The notes under the pieces: generated by a model
Databases searched by the model: none
Told to the model about the DNA's origin: nothing
Seen by the model: the letters and a program-made list of their open reading frames with translations, nothing else
Shown here: positions 6,865 through 14,889 of the stretch, piece after piece
Position numbering within the stretch: the first letter of the stretch is position 1
Layout: the number at the start of each line of letters is the position of its first letter
Program-made: the position numbers and the translations under genes
Source: Prevotella sp. CAG:485
GTDB lineage: Bacteria > Bacteroidota > Bacteroidia > Bacteroidales > Muribaculaceae
Length of the DNA stretch: 18,279 nt
Assembly: GCA_000437495.1 (NCBI GenBank)
Contig: FR897862.1
Location: forward strand, 2,067 to 20,345
Direction of reading: 5' to 3'

Positions 6865-6897
6865 TTGCCGCGCTTTCAAAAAAAATTGTTATCTTTG
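6865..6897 (+). promoter_or_regulatory. Promoter of the GLUG-repeat surface protein gene
   Basis: TATCTTTG at 6890-6897 is a full match to TAnnTTTG. TTG at 6865-6867 lies 22 bp upstream as a possible -33, slightly farther than usual. Transcription would start near 6902, giving a leader of about 30 bases made of A/T/C-rich sequence without a Shine-Dalgarno. Confidence 0.65.
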
Positions 6898-6931
6898 CCA
6901 CATCTAAACAATCACTCAATCAAATCAATCA

Positions 6932-9900
6932 ATGAAACGTTTTTTCCTAACGCTCCTGGCGTTTCTGCCTGCGTTGCTTCTCAGCGCGCAGACCGAGCCG
7001 CCGGCACGCGGCACCCATCAGCTCGGCTCCTATGTGGAAGCAGAGCCTGCTGAAGCACCCTCGCCGCTGAGCCTCAGCACCGCGAAGCCCTTCTCGCAAG
7101 GCACCCTCGCCAAAGTGGCTGAAGGCCTCCCCGTGCGCATGGCGCCCGCCAAAGCCTGGCAGTTGACCGACATCACCGGCGCCCGCCAGCTCATGGCAAA
7201 CAACCATTCCACACACGTCTGCTACGGCGGCAACGCCTCCGTAGATGCCCTCGGCACAGACTCCGTCATCATCAACCGCTTCTGCTTCGGCGACGTCTCC
7301 ATACGCGCCAAAGTAGACCTCTCAACGGGCATCGTCACCATTCCCACTCAGTTCATCGACTCCGTGCAGGGATTGCCCGTGTATCTGTGCAAGATGGACT
7401 TCCGCAGCCAGGTTTACGACAAAACCACACCGCTGCGCGGCCACCTCTACAAAGGCAGCATTGTGATTGACGACGGCTTCGGCTTCTTCGTTACAGAAGG
7501 TCCGCAGGCCGGCGCTTACCTCAACATCGGTCTCATGGACTATGCCGCTCTGGCACAGCCCAACGCCGCCATCACCGCGCGCCGAATCACCTTCAAGGAC
7601 AACACCATGACCGTGGCCAACCGCCAGGTTACCGAACAGACAAGCAACGGCTTCGCCTACCCCGTCAGCGACGGCAAACTGCGCCTCATGCGTCTGCCCG
7701 TCACCACATCCTTCTCCGACATCGACCTGACCCTGAGCCCCGACGGCGCCATCGTCATCGACCCGCAGGCCATTGCCAACCTCAGCCTTTACGGCGACTT
7801 CTACCTCTACCGCCTCACCGAGACCACCGAGGGACAGAACGTGAAATTCTCCGTCAATGTGCTCAACCCCGTGGAAGCCTCCTACACCACCGGCGACAAG
7901 AAGCTGACCTGGGGCACCTGGGGCGTGGCCCGCACCAACGCTCTCCTGGGCACTTACGAAGGCACCTCTGTGGTGCTCAGTGACGGCATCACCTTCCCCA
8001 CAGCCCCCACTCTCAACCTTGAGGGTCAGGGCACGCAGGAGAGCCCCTGGCTCATAAAGACTCCCGCCGACTTCGAGGCGCTGCGTTACGACATCGTCAA
8101 CAACCCCACTTACCGCGGCACCCTCACCTCCGACGGCAACGACCATAACTATTACCCCGTTTACGCGGGCAAATACTTCAAGCTGGCCAACGACATCGAC
8201 TTCGGCACCGACGCCCCCGGCGTGGAGCCTATCGGCAACACACAATACTGGTTTGCCGCCAGCTTCGACGGCGACGGCCACACCATCTCCAACTTCTACA
8301 TCAACAACTACGCATACGACTATGCCGGCCTCTTCGGCCATCTCGCCTCGGGGGCCTCGGTGCGTAACATCAAGTTTGCCAAACCCGTGGTAACCTCCAT
8401 AGGCTATACCGCAGGCGTACTGGCAGGTTACAGCTACGCACCCGTAAGCGACGTCACCATCACCGACGCCCGCGTCATCGTGTCGGCAGGCTACAACGCC
8501 GGCACCTTAGTGGGTTACAGCTCCGAACCCCTCACCAACATCACCGTCACCAACAGCTATGTGCAGGGTCTCGGCTACCTCGGCGGCATCGCAGGCCGCA
8601 GTTACAACAACATCACCAACTGCCACGCCACCGGTACGGTAATCCAGACCGGCGGCCAGGTCTTCGCCGGCGGTCTGGTGGGTCAGCAGAGCAAACGCAC
8701 CACCGCCTCACCGGCACCCGTCATCACCGGCTGCTCCTTCACCGGCACCGTGCAGGCCACCGGCGACGAGATTGGCGTGGGCGGCCTCTTCGGCGCCTTC
8801 TCCTACTCCAAACTCAACCAGAGCTTCGCCTCCTCGTCGGTGTTCAACTCCAGCTCCCGTTCCGCTTACGTGGGCGGCCTGGCGGGCGTTACCTACGAGG
8901 CTGAAATCGACAACTGCTATGCGGCAGGCTATGTGCGCAACCCCGAATCGCCCCTCTGCGGCGGTCTCGTAGGCCACAACACACAGTCGCTCGGCACCCC
9001 CGTGCCCACACGCATCAGCAACTCATACTCCTCGGTGATGCTCATCACCAAATCCACCTCATCGACACGCGGCATTACCGGCGACTCCGTCAACTTCACC
9101 GTCACCAACTGCCTGTTCGACAACCAGCTCACCCCGGCGCAAGGCGCACAGTGGGGTGCCCTGACCTCCACCCTGACCTCCGGCACACTGCCCGCAGGCT
9201 TCAGCGCCGACGTATGGACAGCCGCCGCAGGCTGTTACCCCATGCTCAAGAACAACAGCACCGTTGACGCCGCCAAAGCCTCCGTGGCCGCCATCGTGCT
9301 GCCCGCAGAGCAGAACATCAACGACGTGCAGACCAACTTCACATACGCCGCTCCCGCCGGCGTTACCTGGGCTGCCATGAAGAACGGCGAGCTCGACACC
9401 AAGGGCGGTTACGCCTTCACCTTCGCCGACGGCACGGGCATGCTCAACTATGAGCAGTACACCGACACCGTATTCGCTCAGGCAGGCCGCGCTCAGCGCT
9501 TCTGGTTCCTCAACATCGCTCCCGCCCCCTTCGACGGCAAAGGAACTGCCGCCGAACCCTGGCAGATTAAGACCCGCGAGGACCTGAAGAAATTCTCCGA
9601 CATGAGCAACAACGCCCGTATGTCGTTCACCGGCCGTTACCTCGTCCTCACCGCCGACATCGACTGCCAGGGCGACACCCTGATGCCCGTCTGCAAAGAC
9701 CCCTCCGCAAAACTCGTCTTTGAAGGCAACTTCAACGGTCAGGGCCATCAGATTGACAACTTCCACATCCTGGCCGTGGGCTTCTTCACCGAAGACAACG
9801 TCAGCGGCACTGCCGTGCCCGGACAGGTGAACCCCAAAGACCCCAACTCCTACTATTTCAGCGGCCTTTTCGCCAACGTAGGCAAGCAGGGCGTCATCAG

Positions 9901-11584
9901 CAACCTCAACATCGGCCCCAAAGCCGACATTGAATCGTTCCAGCATGGCGGCGCCATAGCCGGCGGCTGCGAAGGCCTCATCACCAACTGCCGCAACTAC
10001 GGCCGCGTGCGCACTTATTACTCCAACGCCGGCGGCATAGTGGGCAACCTCAAGGCAGGCGGCATTGTGCGCGGCTGCTACAACAACGGCTTCATCGCCA
10101 CCAACGGCAACACGGCAGGCGGCGTTGTGGGCGTTGCCACCCAGGCCACCGTGGAGAACTGCGAAAACACCGGCACCGTAAAGGCTTACTTCTTCAACCC
10201 CTATCAGAAAGAGGGCAACCAGTATGGCGCCGGCGGTGTTGTCGGCTACTCCGACCGCTCAACCCTGCGCAACCTCGTCAACTCGGGCTTTGCCTCCTCC
10301 TACAAGCAGGTAGGCGGCATCGTCAGCAAAATCTCTGCCACCGCCGCATTGCCCGCCCATACAGAGGCTTGCGTCAACTACGGCCTGGTGGAAAGCACCG
10401 TTGAACAGACCTCCGTGGGCAGCATTGCCGGTCTTAACACCCTCGGCACGTTTGCCGGCTGCATGGCCGACAAGCAGCTGCAGAAGGTGGGCACCGTCAG
10501 CAACGGCCTCTGCGAAGGTACACAGATGCTCCCCACCCTCAGCCTCGCCTCCGCGCAGGGCTATCCCGCCCAGTATCTCGCTGACTCCGTATGGAGCCTG
10601 ACGAACGGCAAATACCCGACCATGAAGTACAGCGGCACGGCACCGACACAGTCCACCCTGAACGCCACCGCCGTGATACGCTTCCCGGCCAACGACTTCG
10701 CCCAGGCCATGGTGGCCGACGCTCCCTTGAGCAGCGGCGTCAACTGGTCGCTGGTAAACAACGCCGTCTTCTCCATTGCCAACAACACCCTCAAGGTGCT
10801 CGTGCCCAGCGCAGGCTGCTTCACCGACACCATCGTGGCAACCCTCGACGGCAACACCCGCCGCATCCCCCTGGCAACGCTCAACGCTGCCCTCACGGAG
10901 GGCGAAGGCACCTTCAACAAGCCCTTCCTCATCCGCGAAACAAGCGAATGGCTGGCCGTGGCACGCTTCATGAAGCAGTGGAACTACGACTATCAGGGTC
11001 AGTACTTCAAGCTCATGAACGACCTCGACTTCAAAAACGACGACTTCCTGCCCCTCGGCAACGGTGTACAGTTCAACGGCTCCTTCGACGGCAACGGCAA
11101 GAAGCTGCTCAACGTCAACTACATCGGCTCATCCACGGATAAGACCTCGGTCAACTACGGCCTCTTCGGCACCCTTGGCTACGACGGCATGGTCAGCGAC
11201 CTCACCCTCGCCTCGGGCACCATCAGCTGCTTCCAGTGTGCGGGCGGCATCGCTGCCATCAGCTACGGCAACATCGTCAACTGCACCAACTCGGCTGCCG
11301 TAAGCACCCTGGCGAACCCCTACGCGGGCGGCATCGCCGGTTACGCTTATCCGGGCGCCCAGTTCCTCAACTGCCGCAACAACGGCCAGATAACCTCCAA
11401 GACCACCCACGGCGCCGGCATAGTGGGTTACGCCCCCGCAGGCTCCAAGCTGGTCATCACTGACTGCGTCAACGACGGCGTCATCAGCGGCACCTCCAAA
11501 ATCGGCGGTATCTGCGGCGGCGCCTCGGCCACCCTCACCAACTGTCGGCCACCCTCACCAACTGCCGCAACAGCGGCCAGGTGA
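6932..11584 (+). CDS. GLUG-repeat secreted surface protein, N-terminal 1550 residues before a frameshift
   Basis: The protein begins with a signal peptide (MKRFFLTLLAFLPALLLSAQ, cleavage near A19). Residues about 50-360 form a beta-rich lead region of unknown function. Three similar modules follow at about 364-457, 867-945 and 1323-1400, each reading roughly GxGTxxxPWxIKT, then YFKLxNDIDF, then FDGxGHxIxN. Each is followed by many repeats of about 20 residues, such as GGIAG...ITNCxxTGTV, of the GLUG type, which suggests a right-handed beta-helix stalk or adhesin. Ig-like spacers with a shared pattern (for example AAIVLPAEQNINDV and GVTWAAM) lie at about 786-864 and 1246-1320. The reading frame is lost at a 20-bp tandem duplication (11525-11564): the last residues, RPPSPTAATAAR, are out-of-frame sequence, and the true continuation lies in the next entry. 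Surface adhesion is inferred from the repeat type; no ligand or catalytic motif is visible. Confidence 0.88.
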   Translation: MKRFFLTLLAFLPALLLSAQTEPPARGTHQLGSYVEAEPAEAPSPLSLSTAKPFSQGTLAKVAEGLPVRMAPAKAWQLTDITGARQLMANNHSTHVCYGGNASVDALGTDSVIINRFCFGDVSIRAKVDLSTGIVTIPTQFIDSVQGLPVYLCKMDFRSQVYDKTTPLRGHLYKGSIVIDDGFGFFVTEGPQAGAYLNIGLMDYAALAQPNAAITARRITFKDNTMTVANRQVTEQTSNGFAYPVSDGKLRLMRLPVTTSFSDIDLTLSPDGAIVIDPQAIANLSLYGDFYLYRLTETTEGQNVKFSVNVLNPVEASYTTGDKKLTWGTWGVARTNALLGTYEGTSVVLSDGITFPTAPTLNLEGQGTQESPWLIKTPADFEALRYDIVNNPTYRGTLTSDGNDHNYYPVYAGKYFKLANDIDFGTDAPGVEPIGNTQYWFAASFDGDGHTISNFYINNYAYDYAGLFGHLASGASVRNIKFAKPVVTSIGYTAGVLAGYSYAPVSDVTITDARVIVSAGYNAGTLVGYSSEPLTNITVTNSYVQGLGYLGGIAGRSYNNITNCHATGTVIQTGGQVFAGGLVGQQSKRTTASPAPVITGCSFTGTVQATGDEIGVGGLFGAFSYSKLNQSFASSSVFNSSSRSAYVGGLAGVTYEAEIDNCYAAGYVRNPESPLCGGLVGHNTQSLGTPVPTRISNSYSSVMLITKSTSSTRGITGDSVNFTVTNCLFDNQLTPAQGAQWGALTSTLTSGTLPAGFSADVWTAAAGCYPMLKNNSTVDAAKASVAAIVLPAEQNINDVQTNFTYAAPAGVTWAAMKNGELDTKGGYAFTFADGTGMLNYEQYTDTVFAQAGRAQRFWFLNIAPAPFDGKGTAAEPWQIKTREDLKKFSDMSNNARMSFTGRYLVLTADIDCQGDTLMPVCKDPSAKLVFEGNFNGQGHQIDNFHILAVGFFTEDNVSGTAVPGQVNPKDPNSYYFSGLFANVGKQGVISNLNIGPKADIESFQHGGAIAGGCEGLITNCRNYGRVRTYYSNAGGIVGNLKAGGIVRGCYNNGFIATNGNTAGGVVGVATQATVENCENTGTVKAYFFNPYQKEGNQYGAGGVVGYSDRSTLRNLVNSGFASSYKQVGGIVSKISATAALPAHTEACVNYGLVESTVEQTSVGSIAGLNTLGTFAGCMADKQLQKVGTVSNGLCEGTQMLPTLSLASAQGYPAQYLADSVWSLTNGKYPTMKYSGTAPTQSTLNATAVIRFPANDFAQAMVADAPLSSGVNWSLVNNAVFSIANNTLKVLVPSAGCFTDTIVATLDGNTRRIPLATLNAALTEGEGTFNKPFLIRETSEWLAVARFMKQWNYDYQGQYFKLMNDLDFKNDDFLPLGNGVQFNGSFDGNGKKLLNVNYIGSSTDKTSVNYGLFGTLGYDGMVSDLTLASGTISCFQCAGGIAAISYGNIVNCTNSAAVSTLANPYAGGIAGYAYPGAQFLNCRNNGQITSKTTHGAGIVGYAPAGSKLVITDCVNDGVISGTSKIGGICGGASATLTNCRPPSPTAATAAR
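11525..11564. repeat. 20-bp tandem duplication causing a frameshift
   Basis: TCGGCCACCCTCACCAACTG occurs twice in direct succession (11525-11544 and 11545-11564) without mismatch. Because 20 is not a multiple of three, it shifts the frame. With one copy removed the protein reads GGASATLTNCRNSGQVSTT, which continues the surrounding repeat pattern exactly. Confidence 0.95.
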
Positions 11585-13065
11585 GCACCACTGCCACCGG
11601 CACTTACGCCGCCGGCATCATCGCCGAGGCTCTTGTGCCTTCATCCATTACGGGCAGCAGCAACAGCGGCGAGGTTCACGCCAACCAGTACGCCGCCGGC
11701 ATCGTGGCCCTCACAGTGGCGCACACAGAAGCCAACCCCTTCCGCGTCGACAACTGCTTCAACACGGCCGACCTCACCTCGGGCAACAAGGGCTACCTCG
11801 CCGGCATCGGCTGCCAGGTGAAAGCGGGCGCGCAGATTACCAACTGCTACAACACGGGTACCATGACGGGCACCAAGACCTCGCAGATGCGCATGGCCGG
11901 CATCGTGGCAGACATAGCCTCTACGGCAGGTGCCCGCTCAAGAATTGAGAACTGCTTCAACACAGCCGACATCGAGTCATGGTCGAACACCGGCGGTATC
12001 GCCGGCGGCAGCTCGGGCGACTCCCTGATAATCACCAACTGCCACAACACCGGCAATGTGAAGGCTTACTTCACCTCGGCCGGCAACGCGGGCGGTATCC
12101 TCGGCAACGGCGCCGCCGAAATCACCAACTGCTGGAACTCGGGCAACATCGTCAGCCTCGGCACACAGGCCGGCGGCATCAACGGCACCAACACGTCGAA
12201 GGGCATGCGCATATGGCGCTGCGTCAACCTCGGCAATGTGGAGGCCGCCAAGAACAACGCCGGCGGCATGATAGGCCTCGGACGCGCCACCATGACCGAC
12301 TGTTACAACATGGGCAGCATCAAGGCTCCCACAGCTGTGGGCGGTCTCTTCGGCCAACCCGGTCCGGCTGCCGCCGCCTCTTACACCACAACCGTCGACC
12401 GCTGCTACAATGCCGGTAAGATTATCCCCGGCAGCGACGACGCAAACTGGGGCAACATCATGGGCCAGAACACTTCGTGCAAGTACCTGGTAATACGCAC
12501 TGTCTACGCCGACACCGACACCACGGCGCTCTCGGCCTACGACAATACCATCAATGTGCAGGGTCGCTCCACGCGTCAGCTGATGTCTACGGATATGGGC
12601 GACTGCTTCAGCCTGATTCCCTACACTTTCCCCATGCTGAAAATCTTTGCCGCCAACGACACGCTGAACCTGGCCGCCGCCACGGTACTCCCGTCGGAGG
12701 GCGAAACGCTCAACGCTGTCAAGACAAGGGTTTACCTCAGCATGCCGCAGGGTGCTTCGTGGACGTCCTCAACGGATATGCTGCGCATCAACGGCGACCA
12801 CGCCACCAACAAGTCGCTGCAGGACAATCTGGCCGCCACGCTGACGCTGAAATTAGGCTCGCTGACGCGCACCTTCGCTCTTAACCTGATGAAGAGCAAC
12901 AGCATCGACGGCCTTGATACGGACGCCAAGCCCGTGGCAGGTTATGAATATTACCGCCTCGACGGCACTCGCACCAACGCCGACGACAACGCGCCGGTAT
13001 TGCTGCGCCGCACCGTTTACACCGACGGTACCTTCACCGTGGCCAAGATTGTAAACCGCCGCTGA
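11581..13065 (+). CDS. GLUG-repeat surface protein, C-terminal 494 residues displaced by the frameshift
   Basis: This frame continues the preceding surface protein: with one copy of the 20-bp duplication removed, the two join into one protein of about 2037 residues. It holds further GLUG-like repeats (AAGIIAEAL, GGIAGGSSGDSLIITNCHNT, GGILGNGAAEITNCWNSGN), then a third Ig-like spacer (ATVLPSEGETLNAV ... GASWTSS, about residues 366-440), then a C-terminal segment from EYYRLDGTRT to TVYTDGTFTVAKIVNRR. That tail resembles in layout the C-terminal regions of secreted Bacteroidales proteins, but I cannot match it to a known sorting domain. The GTG at 11581 overlaps the upstream TGA as GTGA, so translational coupling is conceivable, but there is no ribosome binding site and the fragment would lack a signal peptide. 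Most likely it is the untranslated 3' part of a broken gene, unless the duplication is a sequencing error or reverts. Confidence 0.8.
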   Translation: MSTTATGTYAAGIIAEALVPSSITGSSNSGEVHANQYAAGIVALTVAHTEANPFRVDNCFNTADLTSGNKGYLAGIGCQVKAGAQITNCYNTGTMTGTKTSQMRMAGIVADIASTAGARSRIENCFNTADIESWSNTGGIAGGSSGDSLIITNCHNTGNVKAYFTSAGNAGGILGNGAAEITNCWNSGNIVSLGTQAGGINGTNTSKGMRIWRCVNLGNVEAAKNNAGGMIGLGRATMTDCYNMGSIKAPTAVGGLFGQPGPAAAASYTTTVDRCYNAGKIIPGSDDANWGNIMGQNTSCKYLVIRTVYADTDTTALSAYDNTINVQGRSTRQLMSTDMGDCFSLIPYTFPMLKIFAANDTLNLAAATVLPSEGETLNAVKTRVYLSMPQGASWTSSTDMLRINGDHATNKSLQDNLAATLTLKLGSLTRTFALNLMKSNSIDGLDTDAKPVAGYEYYRLDGTRTNADDNAPVLLRRTVYTDGTFTVAKIVNRR

Positions 13066-13084
13066 ACTCGTTAGAGAGTAGGGT

Positions 13085-13129
13085 TTATAAGTTTTATAAA
13101 TCTTATAAATCTTATAAATCTTATAAGGC
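13085..13129. repeat. 9-bp tandem array (TTATAAATC type)
   Basis: Five units at exact 9-bp steps: TTATAAGTT (13085-13093), TTATAAATC three times (13094-13120) and TTATAAGGC (13121-13129). The outer units differ at their last three bases; the palindromic core TTATAA is invariant. The array begins 19 bp after the stop of the surface-protein gene and contrasts sharply with the GC-rich surroundings. Confidence 0.92.
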
Positions 13130-13143
13130 CAGCTCTGCTAATA

Positions 13144-13178
13144 GGCCCAATTAGCCCCCGAGGCTAATTGGGCCTTTG
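13144..13178 (+). terminator. Terminator of the surface-protein gene
   Basis: A perfect 13-bp stem is formed by GGCCCAATTAGCC (13144-13156) and GGCTAATTGGGCC (13162-13174), with a five-base loop and TTTG afterwards. The T-run is short, but the stem is strong. Confidence 0.65.
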
Positions 13179-13179
13179 A

Positions 13180-13211
13180 TTTGCGCGGGCGCGAAAATAA
13201 TATTACCTTTG
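13180..13211 (+). promoter_or_regulatory. lysS promoter
   Basis: TTTG (13180-13183), a 20-bp gap and TACCTTTG (13204-13211) match the Bacteroidota -33/-7 pair. The start codon follows 20 bases later, after an AAGGA that is only loosely Shine-Dalgarno-like. Confidence 0.7.
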
Positions 13212-13231
13212 TAGCTTAAAAGGAAATCAAT

Positions 13232-14743
13232 ATGGCAGAAAGAGAGTTGAACGAACAGGAAATAGTGCGACGTCAGTCAATGGAAACTCTGCGCTCAAAG
13301 GGCATAGAGCCTTATCCGGCAGCTGAGTTCGCCGTAAACGCATACAGCACCGAGATTAAACAACAGTTCAGCGACGAGCAGGATCCGCCCCGCCAAGTGC
13401 GCGTGGCAGGCCGCATCATGAGCCGCCGCATCATGGGCAAGGCGTCGTTCATTGAGCTCCAGGACAGCAAAGGCCGTATACAGATATACATCAGCCGCGA
13501 CGACATCTGTCCCGGCGACGACAAAGCGCTCTACAACGAGGTCTTCAAGAAGCTCCTCGACATAGGCGACTTCATCGGCATCGAAGGCTTCGTGTTCCGC
13601 ACTCGCACCGGCGAAATCAGCATCCACGCCCAAAAGCTCACGGTGCTCAGCAAGAGCCTCCGCCCGCTCCCCATCGTCAAGCTCAAGGACGGCAAGGCTT
13701 ACGACGCCTTCACCGACCCCGAACAGCGCTACCGTCAGCGCTACGTTGACCTCATCGTCAACCCCGGCGTCCGCGACATCTTCATCAAACGCACCAAGAT
13801 GTTCAACTCCATGCGCGCCTACTTCAACGAGCACGGATACATGGAGGTGGAGACACCCATTCTGCAGTCTATCCCCGGCGGCGCCTCGGCACGCCCCTTC
13901 ATAACGCACCACAACGCGCTCGACATACCCCTCTACCTCCGCATCGCCGACGAGCTTTACCTCAAACGCCTCATCGTGGGCGGCTTCGAGGGCGTCTACG
14001 AGTTCTCAAAGAACTTCCGCAACGAGGGCATGGACCGCACACATAACCCCGAGTTCACCTGCATGGAGATTTATGTGGCCTACAAGGACTACAACTGGAT
14101 GATGACCTTCACCGAGAAGATGCTCGAACGCATCGCCCTCGACGTGAACGGCACCACAAAGGTCATGGTGGGTGATAACGAGATAGACTTCGCCGGCCCC
14201 TACCCGCGCATCACCATGGCGCAGGCCATCCTCGACAAGACCGGCTACGACATCACCGGCAAGAGCGAGGAGGAACTCCGCGCCGCCGCCAAGGAAATGG
14301 GCATAGAGATAGAACCCTCCATGGGCAAAGGCAAAATCATCGACGAGATGTTTGGCGAGAAGTGCGAAGGCACCTACATTCAGCCTACCTTCATCATCGA
14401 CTACCCCATAGAGATGAGTCCGCTGACCAAGAAACACCGCAGCGACGCGGGCCTTACGGAGCGTTTCGAGCTGATGGTCAACGGCAAAGAACTGGCCAAC
14501 GCCTACTCCGAGCTCAACGACCCCATAGACCAGTATGAGCGCTTTGTGGAGCAGATGCGCCTTGGCGCCAAGGGCGACGACGAGGCCATGATTATTGACC
14601 ACGACTTCATCCGCGCCCTGGAGTACGGCATGCCGCCCACCTCCGGCATGGGCATCGGCATGGACCGCCTTGCCATGCTCCTCACCGGCCAGACAGCCAT
14701 CCAGGAAGTACTCCTCTTCCCCCAGATGCGCCCGGAACTCTAA
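13232..14743 (+). CDS. lysS: Lysyl-tRNA synthetase, class II
   Basis: LysRS attaches lysine to tRNA(Lys) using ATP, in the cytoplasm. The 503-residue product has the standard layout: an N-terminal helix, an OB-fold anticodon-binding domain (about 55-137, with [21 protein letters not shown]), then the class II core. Motif 1 lies around 185-212 ([10 protein letters not shown]), motif 2 is [15 protein letters not shown] (262-276), and motif 3 is [15 protein letters not shown] close to the C-terminus, with the ATP-binding arginine in MDRL. It ends at [10 protein letters not shown], the usual end of the E. coli-size enzyme, without a C-terminal extension. The ATG at 13232 is supported by its own promoter. 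An intrinsic terminator follows at 14840-14872, after a double 9-bp array. Confidence 0.97.
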   Translation: MAERELNEQEIVRRQSMETLRSKGIEPYPAAEFAVNAYSTEIKQQFSDEQDPPRQVRVAGRIMSRRIMGKASFIELQDSKGRIQIYISRDDICPGDDKALYNEVFKKLLDIGDFIGIEGFVFRTRTGEISIHAQKLTVLSKSLRPLPIVKLKDGKAYDAFTDPEQRYRQRYVDLIVNPGVRDIFIKRTKMFNSMRAYFNEHGYMEVETPILQSIPGGASARPFITHHNALDIPLYLRIADELYLKRLIVGGFEGVYEFSKNFRNEGMDRTHNPEFTCMEIYVAYKDYNWMMTFTEKMLERIALDVNGTTKVMVGDNEIDFAGPYPRITMAQAILDKTGYDITGKSEEELRAAAKEMGIEIEPSMGKGKIIDEMFGEKCEGTYIQPTFIIDYPIEMSPLTKKHRSDAGLTERFELMVNGKELANAYSELNDPIDQYERFVEQMRLGAKGDDEAMIIDHDFIRALEYGMPPTSGMGIGMDRLAMLLTGQTAIQEVLLFPQMRPEL

Positions 14744-14752
14744 CTACTGTGG

Positions 14753-14806
14753 TAGCTATTTTAGCTATTTTAGCTAAAATAGCTAAAAAAGCTAAATAAG
14801 CTAAAA
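14753..14806. repeat. 9-bp tandem array (TAGCTATTT/TAGCTAAAA type)
   Basis: Six units at exact 9-bp steps: TAGCTATTT twice (14753-14770), TAGCTAAAA twice (14771-14788), AAGCTAAAT (14789-14797) and AAGCTAAAA (14798-14806). The first half is TTT-ended and the second AAA-ended, so the array is also a dyad around TAGCTA and can fold on itself. It begins nine bases after the lysS stop codon. Confidence 0.92.
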
Positions 14807-14808
14807 AT

Positions 14809-14830
14809 AGCCGCCCAAGCCGCCCAAGCC
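14809..14830. repeat. 9-bp direct repeat (AGCCGCCCA type) next to the TAGCT array
   Basis: AGCCGCCCA occurs at 14809-14817 and 14818-14826, followed by a partial AGCC (14827-14830). It has the same 9-bp step as the neighbouring AT-rich array but is entirely GC-rich. Confidence 0.75.
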
Positions 14831-14839
14831 CCCGCCCTC

Positions 14840-14872
14840 ATCTGCCCGCGTTTGCGCGGGCAGATTTTTTTT
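14840..14872 (+). terminator. lysS intrinsic terminator
   Basis: ATCTGCCCGCG (14840-14850) and CGCGGGCAGAT (14855-14865) form a perfect 11-bp stem with loop TTTG, followed by an uninterrupted run of T to 14872. It is a textbook intrinsic terminator, and it overlaps the gpsA promoter. Confidence 0.85.
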
Positions 14873-14882
14873 ACTACCTTTG
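14851..14882 (+). promoter_or_regulatory. gpsA promoter, overlapping the lysS terminator
   Basis: TTTG at 14851-14854 (the terminator loop), a 20-bp gap and TACCTTTG at 14875-14882 match the -33/-7 pair. The ATG follows after seven bases, so the mRNA should be leaderless or nearly so. Confidence 0.7.
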
Positions 14883-14889
14883 TAAAGTT

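Noticed and set aside
7322..9946. Long minus-strand open frames opposite the surface-protein gene (7322-8341 and 9059-9946)
   Set aside because: Their Gly/Val/Ala/Glu-rich translations mirror the C-ended codons of the real gene; there is no start signal and no domain.
11525..11584. Programmed ribosomal frameshift in the surface protein
   Set aside because: No slippery heptamer is present, and the 20-bp duplication explains the frame change fully.
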